64,000 nucleotides of DNA from Streptomyces smaragdinus (GCF_009604385.1 NZ_WEGJ01000001.1:310001-374000); one strand, 5' to 3'. Counted from the first letter of the stretch, positions 8,703 through 17,752 are shown. The notes: generated from the letters alone by a model not told the origin. A program made the numbers and translations.

Positions 8703-9140
8703 CTACCCCTCGCCCTTGGCGAGGAATAGCGCCAGGGGGCCGCCCTGCAACAGGAACCGGCCTTCGCCGACGGCTTTCAGGGCATCCTCCAGCGACCACC
8801 ACATGAGCTTGAAGTCTTCTTCCCCCGGCATGAGCTGCTGGGGTCCGCAGGTGAGCTGTGTGGCTTCGAAGAGGTGCACCTTGGCCGTGGACTTCAAGGT
8901 CATGGCGTACGAGCCGAGGTGCCGCCACTGCTCGGCGGTGACGCCGGCTTCCTCGAGGAGTTCACGCCGCGCGCACTCCTGCGGGCTCTCGCCGGGTTCT
9001 TCCTTGCCACCAGGAAGGAACAGGTACTCGCCGCCGTGCTCGGTGAAATCCGCGGTCAGGACGGCTACCTTCCCGTGATCGTCGCGGGCGACGATCACGG
9101 AGGCGTCGGGAGTCAGGTTACGGCCGTGGTCGTTGGTCAT
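8703..9140 (-). CDS. NUDIX hydrolase
   Basis: A 145-residue pyrophosphohydrolase. The complete Nudix box occupies residues 45-67 (GKEEPGE, then REL, then EEAGV), with all metal-binding glutamates present. ATG 9140, preceded by CGGAGC, gives the normal N-terminus; the frame is open 21 codons further. Substrates of the family range from oxidised nucleotides to sugar nucleotides, and nothing here narrows this. Confidence 0.92.
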   Translation of the reverse strand: MTNDHGRNLTPDASVIVARDDHGKVAVLTADFTEHGGEYLFLPGGKEEPGESPQECARRELLEEAGVTAEQWRHLGSYAMTLKSTAKVHLFEATQLTCGPQQLMPGEEDFKLMWWSLEDALKAVGEGRFLLQGGPLALFLAKGEG

Positions 9141-9192
9141 GCTCCGGGAGCGTAGCCCCGGATTCCATGAGCATCGCGGCGAACGGCACCGT

Positions 9193-9372
9193 TCAACACG
9201 CAACAGGGTGAGCGATGCCGCGTCCCCAGTAGCCGCCCTCGCCGAAGGTGTCGCCGTGGTCGGCGCATGTGATGACGAGCCAGTGTTGCTTCTCGGTCAG
9301 TTCGCTCAGGAGCCGTCCGAGGTGTTCGTCCGCGTAGGCGAGGGCAGCCGCCCGCGATTGCCGGGGGCGGGG
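9193..9372 (-). pseudogene. C-terminal fragment of an STM4013/SEN3800-like hydrolase
   Basis: Sixty codons read AYADEHLGRLLSEL, VITCADHGDTFGEGGYWGRG and IAHPV, then a stop. This matches the metal-binding C-terminal part of alkaline-phosphatase-superfamily proteins of the STM4013 type (a CSDHG.AYGEDGY-like motif), which normally continues past HPVVWTVPY. The fragment lies immediately after, and in the same frame as, the stop codon of the STAND gene upstream. It has no start of its own. Assignment by motif resemblance. Confidence 0.55.
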
Positions 9373-11664
9373 CTACGGCGGGGGGTGCTGGAGCCCGGGT
9401 GCTGCGTCGAGGAGGGCGAGTTGCTCGCGGGAGTCGGCGACCTTCGACGGATCCGCGTCGGGGCCCTGGGCGATGCAGGAGGTGAATGCCTCCCGGGCCT
9501 CCGCGGTGCGGCCGGCGGACAGCAGAACACGACCGAGATGATTGAGCGTGCGGCTTGTCATCCCCGTGTTGCCGTGGCTCAGCTCGAGCGCCGTACGCAG
9601 ATGCCCTGCGGCCGCCTCCCAGTCGCCCAGGCGTTCGTGGGCATTGCTGATGGCCGAGTGTATCTGGATGCGGGTGAAGCGGGCGATGTGCGGTTCGATG
9701 CGATCGCCGGCGTCGACCAGGAAGGCAATCGTCTCCGCGAGGGACGCGAGGGCTTCCTCGGCGCTGCCGGACTTGGTCAGCATCTGGCCCACACCATGCC
9801 GGGCCTGCAGGGCGCCATGAAGGTCGCCGGCGGCGTCGAACAACTCGGCCGCCAAGCGGAAGCTCGCCATGGACTGGTCCCAGTCTTCGAGCCGTCGGAA
9901 TACGGCGGACCGATATTGGTGGGCCCAGGCCTGCTGGCTGAGGTCGCCGGCGCGTTCCGCCGCCGCGAGGGCCCTTGCCGCAGCGTCGAGGCTGTTGTGG
10001 TGGCGGCCCTCGCAGAGGGACAAAGCCCAGGCGTGGTAGTTGAGCTGGGTGGCTTCGATGAGTGGGTCGCCCAGGGCCTGGGCGCTGCGTGCGGCGGTGT
10101 CGAAGATTTCGGGCCAGTGGCCCCAGAAGATCCACTGGTCGGAGAACCAGTGCAGGGCTTCGGCGACTTCGACGACGGCGGCGTGGTCGCCGGACAGGGC
10201 GGCGGCACGGTAGGCGGCCAGCCAGTTGAGGCCTTCGGCCTTCAGCCAGTCCAGGGCCTTGTCGGCGCTGGACAGGTCGACGGTACCGCGCCAGTCGGGC
10301 GGCGGGGCGCCGTGGCCCGGCTCGTACCAGCGCCCGGCCACGACCGCGGTGTCCAGCAGCCAGTCGTGCAGGGCCTGTCCGGCGGCTTCGGCCTCTGCCG
10401 CGCTCTCCTCGGTCGCCAGTCGGGTGCGGGCGTACAGGCGCAGCAGGTCGTGCAGGCGGTAGCGGAAGCCGTTGGTGCCCAGCAGCCCCGCCTCGACCAG
10501 CTCTTCCAGGGTGTCCTCGGTGTCGAAGAGGTCTTGTCCGGCCAGCTGCGCGGCCACCTCCGGGCCGGTGTCGGGCCCGGGAACCAGCGCGAGGCGTCTG
10601 AAGAGGCGGGCAGCGGTGGGAGTGAGCTGCTGGTACGACAGCTCGAAGGCGGCCGACACATGTACGTCCCCGGCCGCCAGAGCGCCCAGGCGCCGGTCCT
10701 CGCGGGCGAGGCGGTCGGCGAGCCGGCGTACGGACCAGCCGGTGCGGGTGGCCAGCCAGTTCCCGGCCACCCGCAAGGCCAGCGGCAGATGCCCGCAGCG
10801 CTGGACGACCTCGGCGACGGCCGCGGGGTCGGCGTCGGCGCGGCCGGTGCCGACCAGGCCGGTCAGCAGGGCGGTGGCTTCCTGCGGCTCGAGTTCGCCG
10901 AGGGGGAGGCGGCGTACGTTGTCGAGCCCGGTGAGCATGCGCCGGCTGGTGACCAGCACCATGCCCGCCCCCGCGCTCGGGAGCAGTGGGCGCACCTGGG
11001 CTTCGTCGCGGGCGTTGTCGAGGACCAACAGGTGGCGGTGGTCGGCCAGCAGCTGTCGGTAGAGCTCCGGGTGGCCCTGCGGGCCGACCCTCGCCAGGTC
11101 ACGGTCGGCCACCTGCAGGGCCTTGAGAACGCCGAGCATGAGCTGGGGCGGGTCGGGCGGCGCGTCGTCCATCCCCCGCAGGTCCACCATCAGCTGCCCG
11201 TCGGGGAACAAGCCGGCCAGCTCCTGCGCCGCCTGCAGCGCGAGGGTGGTCTTGCCCGCACCGGGTGGCCCGCAGACCACCACGACAGTCGGCCGGGCCG
11301 ACTCATCCCCACCTGCGGCGGCCTGTTGCGCCAAGCCGGTGAGTTCCTTGACCTCCTGCTCCCGGCCGATGAAGTCGTCGATACCGCGCGGGAAGGAGCG
11401 CACCCCGGCCGGGGCGTAACCACCCGGATCCCGCCTGGTCCGGGCCGCTGCCAGCAGCCGGTCCCGTTCCGCCTCGCCCAGCGCCAGGCCGTCCGCCAGC
11501 GCCGCCACGGTCCGCCGCTGCGGCGCCGCCCGTCGCCCTCGCTCCAGGTCCCCGATACCGCGCACGCTGACGCCGGAGGTCTCGGCGAGGCCCTCCAGGG
11601 TCAGCGACGCCGCCAGCCGCAGCTCGCGCAGCAAGACGCCGAAGGACACCTGTTCACCCGTCAC
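9373..11664 (-). CDS. XRE-NB-ARC-TPR STAND regulator
   Basis: A 763-residue signal-transduction ATPase. An N-terminal XRE helix-turn-helix (about residues 8-65) precedes an NB-ARC domain with Walker A GPPGAGKTT (132-140) and Walker B LLVLDNA (212-218). A helical and TPR-like C-terminus follows. The frame is open to 12726, but GTG 11664 has a GAGGGGGAG ribosome site and gives the usual N-terminus. Such proteins act as transcription regulators, or as defence sensors in other lineages; the HTH favours a regulator. A hydrolase fragment follows its stop. Confidence 0.9.
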   Translation of the reverse strand: MTGEQVSFGVLLRELRLAASLTLEGLAETSGVSVRGIGDLERGRRAAPQRRTVAALADGLALGEAERDRLLAAARTRRDPGGYAPAGVRSFPRGIDDFIGREQEVKELTGLAQQAAAGGDESARPTVVVVCGPPGAGKTTLALQAAQELAGLFPDGQLMVDLRGMDDAPPDPPQLMLGVLKALQVADRDLARVGPQGHPELYRQLLADHRHLLVLDNARDEAQVRPLLPSAGAGMVLVTSRRMLTGLDNVRRLPLGELEPQEATALLTGLVGTGRADADPAAVAEVVQRCGHLPLALRVAGNWLATRTGWSVRRLADRLAREDRRLGALAAGDVHVSAAFELSYQQLTPTAARLFRRLALVPGPDTGPEVAAQLAGQDLFDTEDTLEELVEAGLLGTNGFRYRLHDLLRLYARTRLATEESAAEAEAAGQALHDWLLDTAVVAGRWYEPGHGAPPPDWRGTVDLSSADKALDWLKAEGLNWLAAYRAAALSGDHAAVVEVAEALHWFSDQWIFWGHWPEIFDTAARSAQALGDPLIEATQLNYHAWALSLCEGRHHNSLDAAARALAAAERAGDLSQQAWAHQYRSAVFRRLEDWDQSMASFRLAAELFDAAGDLHGALQARHGVGQMLTKSGSAEEALASLAETIAFLVDAGDRIEPHIARFTRIQIHSAISNAHERLGDWEAAAGHLRTALELSHGNTGMTSRTLNHLGRVLLSAGRTAEAREAFTSCIAQGPDADPSKVADSREQLALLDAAPGLQHPPP

Positions 11665-11892
11665 GCGCTCCCCCTCGACGTCACCCTTCCGCCCCCGCGG
11701 GAATGTGATCACTAATTGAATCCTAAAGAACGTTTCGCCCCGGTGGATACCACTTCGCAGCACCGACGGCGCCCCGCCCCCGCTTCCGTCACTGCCCGAA
11801 CCGCCGCCGGCACCCGGGTCGGCAGCACGAGCTGTCGGCAGACCCCGGAACGCGATCCTCTGGAACCGACCGCGACCGTCGTGACCATCCCC

Positions 11893-12045
11893 ATGACCCA
11901 CCCGGTACGCGGCGCCGCTGTCGCGGTCGACCTGACCGCCCTGACCGACAAGCGAATGCAGGCCGGAGAGTTCCTCGGCACCGTCGGCGAACTCACCATG
12001 GACCGGATCTCCGCCGCCCTGCGCGTCACCCTGGACCTGACCTGA
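11893..12045 (+). pseudogene. Second mazF 3' fragment (copy B)
   Basis: The reading frame from ATG 11893 ends in the same C-terminal segment as the 7.5 kb MazF remnant (DKRMQAGEFLGTVGELTMD). The MazF N-terminus is missing altogether and no antitoxin lies upstream. Homology to copy A runs on to about 12112. It lies antisense to, and just past, the ragged 3' end of the tgmC-like gene, so it may mark a recombination junction. Confidence 0.7.
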
Positions 12046-12189
12046 AACGACACGTGGCCGGATACCATCACCGAGCCCGTCCGCGCTCGAATGCACTGCC
12101 GGGCGGGAAACCGCGAGCACACCCGCAGCACACCCCGGCGCATACCGGTAGACCACCCGACCCGCCTGTCCACGAGCGGCTGGTCGACG

Positions 12190-13298
12190 AGGCCCGCGCG
12201 CGAGGGTGAGGGCCCCGTCCGGGGCGATGTTGACGTAGACCCCGTAAACCGGCAGCTCCCCCGCTCCAGCCACCGGATCCGGTCCAGCTCCCCGTACAGT
12301 CGTCGCGGCCCGCCCTGGTGCACGATCGCGGTCCGTTCCCCGGGCGCGGTGTGGGCCCGTGCCCAGGAGCCGTCCGGGTGCAGCATCCACGTCATGCGGG
12401 CGCCGTCGTCCGCCGTTCCCGTGCGGTGCTCGATCCCGGGCACGGTGAGGGACAGCATCGAGCACACCTCCCAGGCCTGCATCACGTCCAGGACCGGGAA
12501 CGGCGAGACGGAGACCTCCTCCCCGTCCTGGCCGGCGGTCTTCGCGTACACCTCGTTCAACGCGGGCGGGTAGTCGTCGCCGGTACGCGCCGTCATGAAC
12601 GAACCGCGGTCCCAGGACACGCGCCCCTCCGCGCCGCCGTCCTCCGTCTTGTCCGCGGTGACGATCAGTCCGGTCCCGGTGAGGGTGGTGACCAGCCGGC
12701 CGCCGGGCGCGAGGGCCGTCAGCCACGAGGCGGGGATACGGGGCATCGACACCATCGACACGATCCGGTCGTAGGTGCCGGGCAGTTCGCCGGCGGCGTC
12801 GGCGGTGACCACGGTCGGGTTGTGGCCCATGAGGCCGAGACGGTCGTCGGCCACCCTCGTGAGGTGCGGGTCGACGTCCACCGTCGTCACCAGGTCGTCA
12901 CCGAGCCGGCGGCAGGCCAGGGCGGCGCTGTAGCCGGAGCCGGTCGCCACGTCCAGCAGCCGCACACCGGGGGTGAGCCGGCCGTGGCTGAGCATCGTCA
13001 CTACGAGGCCGGGCAGCGTCGACGAAGACGTGGGATGCCCCGTAACCGGCCGGCCCGGCTCGGCCCGGTCCGCGTGCACCGACCCCACTCGCGTCACCAG
13101 CGTGGTGTCCGAGTACGCGGCGGCCACCCAGCGTTCCGCGTCGGCCGGGCCGTCCACGACCCACCAGCCGTCGGCCCCGGGGGTGAACCAGCGCGGCACG
13201 AGATGGTGCCGGGGTGTTTGGCTGACCGGGGCCCACCAGTCCGATCCCGGATGCGCTACCTCGTCTGCGAGGGTGGTGGCGTGCCGGTTCCAGTCCAT
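12190..13298 (-). pseudogene. tgmC: TgmC-like methyltransferase of an ATP-grasp RiPP cluster, frameshifted
   Basis: This is a protein-isoaspartate O-methyltransferase-like protein. It has SAM motif I LLDVATGSGYSAAL and a C-terminal extension typical of the methyltransferase beside ATP-grasp peptide maturases. It is intact to IRWLERG, where the frame is lost at the C5 run 12258-12262. Adding one base restores ELPVYGVYVNIAPDG, the expected C-terminal motif. After this no stop appears in frame, so the true 3' end seems lost, perhaps through the event that placed the mazF copy nearby. The ATG abuts the restored tgmB stop (TGAATG). It would methylate the modified precursor. Confidence 0.75.
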
Positions 13299-14241
13299 TC
13301 AGGATGCTCCTTGCAGTTCGTCGGCGATCGTCCCGCAGATCGGGAGGTCAGTCGCGTGCTGGATCCAGTCCCACTGACCGCAGGGGTTGATCTCCAGGAA
13401 CGTCCACCGCCCGTCGGGCCCACGACGAAGTCGGCGGCACCGTAGCTCAGGCGCAGCCGCCGTACTCCTGCCGCCACCGGTACCGGCACCATCGTGGTGG
13501 TGTACGTCAGGGACGCGTAGTCACTTCGCCAGTCCTCATGTCCGGCCCTGCTGCCCGAACGGATGGCGGCGGCCAGAATCCGGTCTCCCACGACCGTCAG
13601 CCGGAGCTCGTGGTCCTTCGGCACCCAGGCCTGGAAGAGATGCGCGGTGACGCCGATCCCTGCCAGGTCCTCGAGGTCACCGGGAGCCAGACGTCTGGTG
13701 TACACCGACTTCAGCCGGCCGTCCTCGACGAGTACGGGCGAGGCGACGGGCTTGCACACGATCGGCCCGCCAGCGGCGAAGCCCCGTACAGCCTCGGGCC
13801 GGTTCGTGATCAGGGTGGGCGGGATGTCCAGCCCGCCCGCGCGGCGGCCAACTGCACGGGCTTGTACTCGGCGCGGGCCGCGGCTGCCGGATGGTTCACC
13901 CACCGGCAGTCCAGCGCGCCCAGGACGCCGCCGAGTCCGGCACGGGCCTGGGCCTCGGCGAATCGTTCCTCCGGGTCGGACATGCCGGCCGGGAAGCGGA
14001 ACGCCCCGGGGGCGCGGTAGTACACCGCGCCGATTTGGGACAGCTCCACCGTCCGTTCCCCGGTGGTGAGGTCGCCCGCCCAGCCACCTGCCCGGTCGAT
14101 CCGTGCGGCCACGTTGAGCTGCTGCGGGAAGTCGGCGGTGTCCATGCGGAACACCTCCACATCGCGGGTCTGCAGCTCCACGAGGATCCGGTCCGTGGGC
14201 CAGTCGTCGGCCGCGGCGATGATCAGGACAGGCGCGCCCAT
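13299..14241 (-). pseudogene. tgmB: TgmB-like ATP-grasp ribosomal peptide maturase, two frameshifts
   Basis: This would be an ATP-grasp ligase forming omega-ester or amide crosslinks in a RiPP precursor. The N-terminal part from ATG 14241 (GAPVLIIAAADDWPTDRILV) breaks near 13831. The middle (LDIPPTLITNRPEAVRGFA, VCKPVASPVLVEDG, FQAWVPKDHELRLTVVGDR) is in a second frame. The C-terminal metal-binding motif (FLEINPCGQWDWIQ) is in a third, after 13416-13418. Restoring one base at each site gives exactly 315 codons. The original enzyme was about 314 residues, normal for the family. The start overlaps the restored tgmA stop (TGATG). Confidence 0.8.
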
Positions 14242-14530
14242 CAGTCCTTCGGCCCCTCGTCGAGCGGCGGCGGGTTCTTGTGCGAGCCGTCCGGCACCGT
14301 CGGCGAGTGCGTGTTCGCCGCGCACGTCACCAGGACCCGCCCTCACAGACGTTGACCTGTCGGCCGGTGTCGTAGACGTGGGTAGGGACGCGGACCGCGC
14401 CGGTGGAGTGGGGCACTCGGGCGAACCGCAGCGCCCACGGCCGCGTATCCGGTCCCGACGACGGTTGCGCGCTGTCCGGTGTGCGTCCTCCCGGCGGGGT
14501 GAGTGGGAATGCCTCACGGGCCTGGCCTGA
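14241..14530 (-). pseudogene. tgmA: TgmA-like ATP-grasp-modified RiPP precursor, truncated and frameshifted
   Basis: The minus-strand frame reads TRPWALRFARVPHSTGAVR and HVYDTGRQVNV, like leader regions of ATP-grasp-targeted precursors. It then stops early because of one missing base at 14340-14342. Adding a G gives a core-like tail (LVTCAANTHSPTVPDGSHKN, then PPPLDEGPKD) whose stop overlaps the tgmB start. The core is rich in Thr, Ser, Asp and Glu, as expected for ester or amide crosslinks. No start codon is available: the 5' end runs into a copied HAD-gene segment. Position, tail composition and coupling support the call. Confidence 0.6.
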
Positions 14531-14531
14531 C

Positions 14532-14706
14532 GACCGCCCCGACCAGCGCGGTGAGAGTGGACGCGGGGATGTCGAGCCAGTCCGCCCAATCACCCCAGTA
14601 TCGGTCATCGCAGGTGAGGGTCTCCCCGATGTCGAGCGCCACGTCAGATAGTCACCGGGGCAGCGTACGGCGTCGGCCGGAGCCGACTCGGTCCCGAAGG
14701 AGACCG
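14532..14706 (-). pseudogene. HAD-phosphatase 5' segment, copy 1
   Basis: A segment of about 175 bp, nearly identical to 17522-17680, carries the upstream region and first 40 or so codons of a HAD-like gene (VALDIGETLTCDDRYWGDWA). One inserted base after the start produces an early TGA. It ends abruptly where the tgmA-like sequence begins. It is one of three copies in this window, all in the same orientation. Confidence 0.75.
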
Positions 14707-14930
14707 TGCGTCGTGTCGGACGTGGTGCATCCCAGAGACGCGGCGACAGGTGTCAACGGCACCACCCGGACCACGAGTTCCACGCCCGGCCCCGGGCGGC
14801 GCCCGCTCGGCACCGCATCGTGAGCGGATGTCCGGCCTGCGGCAGGGATATCGGCCGCTCCGGATCGACGGCCTCGCTCTCGTCCGGCTGCACGGCATCC
14901 GGACGGAACGGCTCCACCCCTGAACCGGCC

Positions 14931-15884
14931 TCAGAAAGGCAGCCGCTTGCGCCAGTCCAGGTTCTTTACGACGATCGCCTCATCCAGCGAGCCGTTCCAC
15001 TCGGCCGTGAGTCCCGCCGCGCGTATCGCCGCGGTGATTTCGTGGCCGATCGCCGTAGTGGCCTCGTCGGTGCCGTCGACGACCTCCCAGCCGCCTTGGT
15101 GGTCCAAGGTGCCGTAGCTGTCGAGACTGCCGAAGTACAGGGGTAGCCGGCCGGTGTCCACGACCTGCTTCGTCGCCTGGGTGTGGAAGAACACCCACCC
15201 GCGCGAGGTCGGACTGGTCATGTTGCGGATCTTGGAGATCCCGCACTCGCGGCAGCAGGAGAAGTTCTCGCGGGCGACGATGCCGCCTTGGTCTTTGAAG
15301 TGGAACACGAAGAGGTTCCGGATCCGCTCCGCGTCGGTCACGCCCTCCCAGCTCGCCTGCTCGGCGAGGCGCTCGTGCCACAGCCGGGTCGCGATCTCCT
15401 GTGCCTGGGCTGCCGATACTGCGCCGGGCACATGGTCTTCCGCGTGCTTGGCCACGTCACTCCGGGCCACGAACCCTGTCCGCAGTATCTCCCGGACATG
15501 GCCCTCGACCTGCTCCCGGATGTACGCCGGGAGCTCCGGAACCGGCTCGCTCGCGGGGGCGGAGCGGCGCTGCACCCAGTCGACGCCCTGGTCCCAGCCG
15601 GGGTTCTGCCGGGCCCAGCCCACCATGACCCGGACCACGGTCTCCAGGTCGACGGGCGCCTTGCCCGAGGCCCGCTCGCTGATCCCGTCGTGGTGGGACA
15701 GGTGGAAACCGGCGTCGTCGGCGTGCAGGAAGAACTCGTACTTCTCCTTGGCGAAACCGAGGCGGATCATTCTCAGGAACAGCCCGCCGGCGCCGCCGAC
15801 CGCCGCGGCGAACTCCTGCAGCTTTTCCTCCGTCGGACGATGGGCCTGCATTCCGGACTCGGTATCGATCCAGATGTCCAGCAT
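14931..15884 (-). CDS. DUF6891 domain protein
   Basis: A 317-residue soluble protein of unknown function. The DUF6891 hallmark is the Cys-rich motif ENFSCCRECG, followed by RGWVFFHTQAT and the C-terminal LDWRKRLPF; the cysteines could bind metal. A paralogue with the same hallmark (ENFACCHDCG) is at 51966-52853. The start at ATG 15884 is preferred over the open frame to 15983. It lies 41 bp after the DUF4241 gene on the same strand, so the two are probably co-transcribed. Confidence 0.8.
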   Translation of the reverse strand: MLDIWIDTESGMQAHRPTEEKLQEFAAAVGGAGGLFLRMIRLGFAKEKYEFFLHADDAGFHLSHHDGISERASGKAPVDLETVVRVMVGWARQNPGWDQGVDWVQRRSAPASEPVPELPAYIREQVEGHVREILRTGFVARSDVAKHAEDHVPGAVSAAQAQEIATRLWHERLAEQASWEGVTDAERIRNLFVFHFKDQGGIVARENFSCCRECGISKIRNMTSPTSRGWVFFHTQATKQVVDTGRLPLYFGSLDSYGTLDHQGGWEVVDGTDEATTAIGHEITAAIRAAGLTAEWNGSLDEAIVVKNLDWRKRLPF

Positions 15885-15925
15885 GATGTCCCCGTTCGAT
15901 CGTGCTTCCGTATCTGCCGTCGCAG

Positions 15926-16987
15926 TCAAAGCTGAGACCGCCTCCGCCGGGGCCGCAGGAGCATGAAGTCGATGACGACGCATGCGACCTCGCCGTCAGC
16001 GGTGTGGCCGGTCCAGACGGGGTAGGAGCCGTCGCCCTCGCCGGAGTAGAAGGCTATGAGGTTCGATGTGTCGTCCGTGGCGAGGAATTCCATCGCGAGT
16101 TCTCTGCTCTGGGGGATGAACACCGTCTCGTCGATTTCCGGATCCGGGACTCTCCTCGTCGCGTCCATGAAGGCCGCTGAGCCGCTGTCCACACCGATAC
16201 CGTAGAACCTGTCCCTGCCGAGCAGGCCCGGATCCTCGTTCGGCCGGAGGGCCATGGACCACACGGCCGGCGAGATGTCCAGAATGGTCACCCGCGCCGC
16301 GGCGACCTTGGGCCCGTGCCGCTTGTGCAGGAGCGCCAGCGTGACCGGGTAGCCCCCCGGGGGCACGGGGACGGAGCGCGCGGTGGAATCGACCACGCCG
16401 GGGTCCGCGACCGCCAACTGCCCGGACGGGATCCCCAGCAGGCCGGCGTCGATGACCTCGACCGTGGCCGGTCCATCCGGGGTGTCGCGCGGGCCCGGGC
16501 TGAAGAGCTGCTCGATCCCGATGGGGCGCAGCGGGGATCCTCCCTCCACCGACACGTCCGTCAGGACCACCGGGGTCGTGGCAGGCTCATGACCCTGCAG
16601 GGCGAGAAGCGGCAAGAACACCTGCCATTCCCCGAATTCCGGTTCGGGACAACGGAACTCCGCGAGCCGCCGCACGGCGGCGTCCTCGGGCGTCCCGGCT
16701 CGCTGGTGCGCGATGAGGGCCGGCGTCCCTCCGTCCTCGGACGGCTTGAGCTCGATCGGCAGCTCCCGCCGGCCGCTGTCGTCGTACAGATAGACCCCCC
16801 ACATCCCACGCGGCCATCGCTCGATCAGCGCCAGCGGGCGCTCACGCGCGGAAAGCAGCACCGCATACCCCCACCCCGCAGCGTGCCTGCCCGCCGCGAC
16901 CGCGCCCGCTATCGGGTCCGGATGGGTCACCCCGTGGTATCCCTCCCAACGCTCCCCGTACGACACCTCAAGGCCATCGAAGATCAC
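15926..16987 (-). CDS. DUF4241 domain protein
   Basis: A 353-residue soluble protein. The C-terminal DUF4241 domain is recognised by GVDSGSAAFMDA, LIAFYSGEGDGSYPVW and EVACVVIDFMLL. The N-terminal part resembles nothing I can name. GTG 16987 is preceded by GGGAGGGGG and is the chosen start although the frame stays open to 17812. The next gene (DUF6891) follows after 41 bp. DUF4241 proteins often occur near SMI1/KNR4-type proteins, and several of those are in this window. Function unknown. Confidence 0.82.
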   Translation of the reverse strand: MIFDGLEVSYGERWEGYHGVTHPDPIAGAVAAGRHAAGWGYAVLLSARERPLALIERWPRGMWGVYLYDDSGRRELPIELKPSEDGGTPALIAHQRAGTPEDAAVRRLAEFRCPEPEFGEWQVFLPLLALQGHEPATTPVVLTDVSVEGGSPLRPIGIEQLFSPGPRDTPDGPATVEVIDAGLLGIPSGQLAVADPGVVDSTARSVPVPPGGYPVTLALLHKRHGPKVAAARVTILDISPAVWSMALRPNEDPGLLGRDRFYGIGVDSGSAAFMDATRRVPDPEIDETVFIPQSRELAMEFLATDDTSNLIAFYSGEGDGSYPVWTGHTADGEVACVVIDFMLLRPRRRRSQL

Positions 16988-17241
16988 AGCCGCCCCCTCC
17001 CGGACACCAGTTGCTCGAGTATTGCACCGGGGTCTGACACACGAAGTACGCGCCGGTGTGCGAGTCCGCCCGAGGGAGAACCGAGTCCGGCGAGGGCAGT
17101 CACGGCAGCTGCAGCTCTGATCACGGCTGGTCCTGGAGAGCGTGTCTGCGCTGGTGGCAGGCTTGTGCGACGGCTTGGTGGCGTCGGCGCCGGGCCGTCT
17201 GGCGCAGGGGGTGTTCGGGTTCTCGGGCGGGTGGTGGGAGG

Positions 17242-17644
17242 ACGCCGGGTCGGGCTTGGCCACACCCCATTCGCCCGAGGTCGCGACCACGTCCGCGGGG
17301 AATCCGAGCGTGCGCAGCAGCCGGTCGGCGCGGGCGGTCTGGTTCCCGGCCACCACCACCCGGACCGAGGTCCCGTAGGGCCTCCGGGGCCGGGCGCACG
17401 TCCCCGTAGAGGTCCTGCTCGCCCGGCCGCTCGCCGCGGCCGGCCTGCTCCCGGGCCTTGTACTCGGCAGCGACGTCGATGCCGGGCAGCAGCCGCAGAG
17501 CGTCCGCGTTGTCCCGGCCCTGACCGCCCCGACCAGCGCGGTGAGAGTGGACGCGGGGATGTCGAGCCAGTCCGCCCAATCACCCCAGTACCGGTCATCG
17601 CAGGTGAGGGTCTCCCCGACGTCGAGCGCCACGCAGATAATCAC
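17242..17644 (-). pseudogene. HAD-family hydrolase, frameshifted and 3'-truncated (copy 2)
   Basis: GTG 17644 opens a HAD-like protein: motif I is VALDVGETLT, and DRYWGDWADWLDIPASTL follows. The frame shifts near 17521, continues as NADALRLLPGIDVAAEYKAR, and shifts back near 17370 to give VRVVVAGNQTARADRLLR and SGEWGVAKPDPA (motif III region). The reading ends at KPDPA, so the Asp-rich motif IV and the 3' end are absent. At least two frameshifts, one apparently of two bases, mark it as a true pseudogene. Its first 160 bp recur at 14.5 and 20.3 kb. Confidence 0.75.
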
Positions 17645-17752
17645 CGGGGCAGCGTACGGCGTCGGCCGGAGCCGATTCGTACCGAATTCGTATGTGTCAC
17701 TGGAGCATCTCGGCGCTCCGGGCGGCGCGATGGCGACAAGGAAGGGGAATGT

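Noticed and set aside
9133..11715. 860-codon plus-strand open frame
   Set aside because: It is antisense to the STAND regulator and has the Gly/Val/Gln-rich composition of a high-GC shadow frame.
11665..12726. In-frame upstream extension of the STAND gene
   Set aside because: It is antisense to or outside real genes; GTG 11664 with a strong ribosome site is the natural start.
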